Source of the DNA: Labrys okinawensis
GTDB lineage: Bacteria; Pseudomonadota; Alphaproteobacteria; Rhizobiales; Labraceae
Direction: 5' to 3'
Length of the DNA stretch: 64,000 nucleotides
NCBI RefSeq assembly: GCF_002982075.1
Contig: NZ_PUEJ01000003.1
Coordinates: 434,001-498,000, forward strand
The notes beneath the pieces were generated by a model that saw only the letters and a program-made list of their open reading frames with translations, was not told the DNA's origin and ran no database searches. The position numbers and the translations under genes were made by a program. Below are positions 63,338 through 64,000 of the stretch, one piece after another (positions within the stretch are counted from its first letter, which is position 1; each line of letters opens with the position of its first letter).

Positions 63338-64000
63338 ATGTGGCAAAGCTCGTCTCAGACGCCTTCAACTCAAAACGTGAATGAGTCTGAAACCAAAATG
63401 CGTATTCTGATCGTCGAGGACGACCGCGACGCAGCTGCCTACCTGGTCAAGGCCTTCTCGGAAGCGGGACATGTCGCGGATCATGCCGCCGATGGCTTGA
63501 GCGGCTATGCCATGGCCAAGGATGGCCCCTATGACGTGCTGATCGTTGATCGCATGCTGCCCAAGCTCGATGGCCTTTCGATGATCTCCCGCCTGCGCCT
63601 CGAAGGCACGCAGACACCGGCCCTGATCCTGTCCGCGCTGGGCGAGGTCGATGACAGGGTCAAGGGCCTGCGCGCCGGAGGCGACGACTATCTGCCCAAG
63701 CCCTATGCCTTCTCCGAACTCCTGGCTCGCGTCGAGGTGCTGTCGCGCCGGCGGCCTGGCAAAGGCGAGGAGACGGTCTATCGGGTCGGCGATCTCGAAC
63801 TCGACCGCCTGTCCCATGTGGTCAAGCGGGCAGGGGAGGAGATCGACCTCCAGCCCCGCGAATTCCGGCTGCTCGAATATCTGATGAAGAATGCCGGCCA
63901 GGTGGTGACGCGCACCATGCTGCTCGAACATGTCTGGGACTACCATTTCGACCCCGGCACCAATGTCATCGACGTTCATGTGTCGCGCCTGCGCTCCAAG
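63338..64000 (+). CDS. OmpR-family response regulator, 3' end outside window
   Basis: At least 221 aa. I chose ATG 63338 because GAGGTGA lies seven bases upstream; the receiver begins at the second Met, 63398 (MRILIVEDDRDAAAYLVKAF). The acceptor Asp is in VLIVDRMLPKLDG and the Lys in LPKPYAF. The winged helix (REFRLLEYLMKNAGQVVTRT, GTNVIDVHVSRLRSK) is cut by the window end. A cognate kinase is expected next. Position after degP suggests an envelope-stress role (inference). Confidence 0.9.
   Translation, partial: MWQSSSQTPSTQNVNESETKMRILIVEDDRDAAAYLVKAFSEAGHVADHAADGLSGYAMAKDGPYDVLIVDRMLPKLDGLSMISRLRLEGTQTPALILSALGEVDDRVKGLRAGGDDYLPKPYAFSELLARVEVLSRRRPGKGEETVYRVGDLELDRLSHVVKRAGEEIDLQPREFRLLEYLMKNAGQVVTRTMLLEHVWDYHFDPGTNVIDVHVSRLRSK

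Noticed and set aside
1..64000. Prophage, integrative element, CRISPR array or tRNA genes
   Set aside because: I looked for integrases, transposases, phage structural genes, regularly spaced repeats and cloverleaf/T-loop sequences and found none.

Overview
The window is 64 kb of a high-GC alphaproteobacterial chromosome, almost certainly from the order Hyphomicrobiales (Rhizobiales). The diagnostic genes are a MucR/Ros regulator, a FeuP-FeuQ two-component pair next to the cycHJKL (ccmIEFH) cytochrome c cluster and DegP, a DUF5330 protein beside SufE, a DUF1491 protein, a Coq7 hydroxylase and a small RNA resembling the alphaproteobacterial suhB/MmgR family. I cannot name the genus from sequence alone. 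I saw no tRNA, rRNA, CRISPR array, integrase, transposase or prophage.

Layout. 1-4.1 kb: end of a GlgX-MalQ fusion (glycogen/maltodextrin turnover), then a LysR regulator overlapping tail-to-tail with an SDR protein that lacks the SDR catalytic Tyr and Lys. 4.3-10.2 kb: a tightly overlapping six-gene lipid operon related to E. coli ynbABCD (CDP-alcohol phosphatidyltransferase, hydrolase-methyltransferase, PAP2/dual-specificity phosphatase, membrane protein, acyltransferase, CDP-diglyceride synthase). 10.3-16.8 kb: galM, an unknown gene, asparaginase, gabD, a DUF900-type lipoprotein hydrolase and a KdgF-like cupin. 16.8-23.8 kb: an arabinoside-utilisation locus with a divergent GntR repressor, ABC importer and GH51 arabinofuranosidase. 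23.9-31.8 kb: a Na+/H+ antiporter, a methylmalonyl-CoA mutase operon with coq7, and a HerA-like ATPase. 31.8-42.7 kb: a degenerate receiver protein, M20 peptidase, alcohol dehydrogenase, murJ, the suhB/MmgR-like sRNA, sodB, msrB-ptrB, mucR and sufE. 42.9-50.1 kb: a PAS histidine kinase operon, a decayed ADP-ribosylglycohydrolase gene and a PBP1-DUF1214-DUF1254 operon. 50.3-54.4 kb: small proteins and two tandem secreted trypsin-like proteases. 54.1-64 kb: PepSY-feuPQ, a lipoprotein, ccmIEFH, degP and a response regulator cut by the window end.

The envelope is the recurring theme: lipid headgroup chemistry (ynb-like operon), lipid II flipping (murJ), peptidoglycan synthesis (PBP1), periplasmic proteolysis (two trypsin-like enzymes, DegP), and several sensors next to them. 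Carbon uptake is represented by the arabinoside locus, and propionate/odd-chain metabolism by methylmalonyl-CoA mutase.

The most unusual non-genic structure is repetitive. A ~100 bp hairpin-forming intergenic repeat occurs at least six times, often touching a stop codon. A classical REP-like inverted repeat lies before galM. A perfect 28-bp-arm inverted repeat has inserted in frame inside the phosphatase gene of the lipid operon, and a half copy lies in front of that operon.
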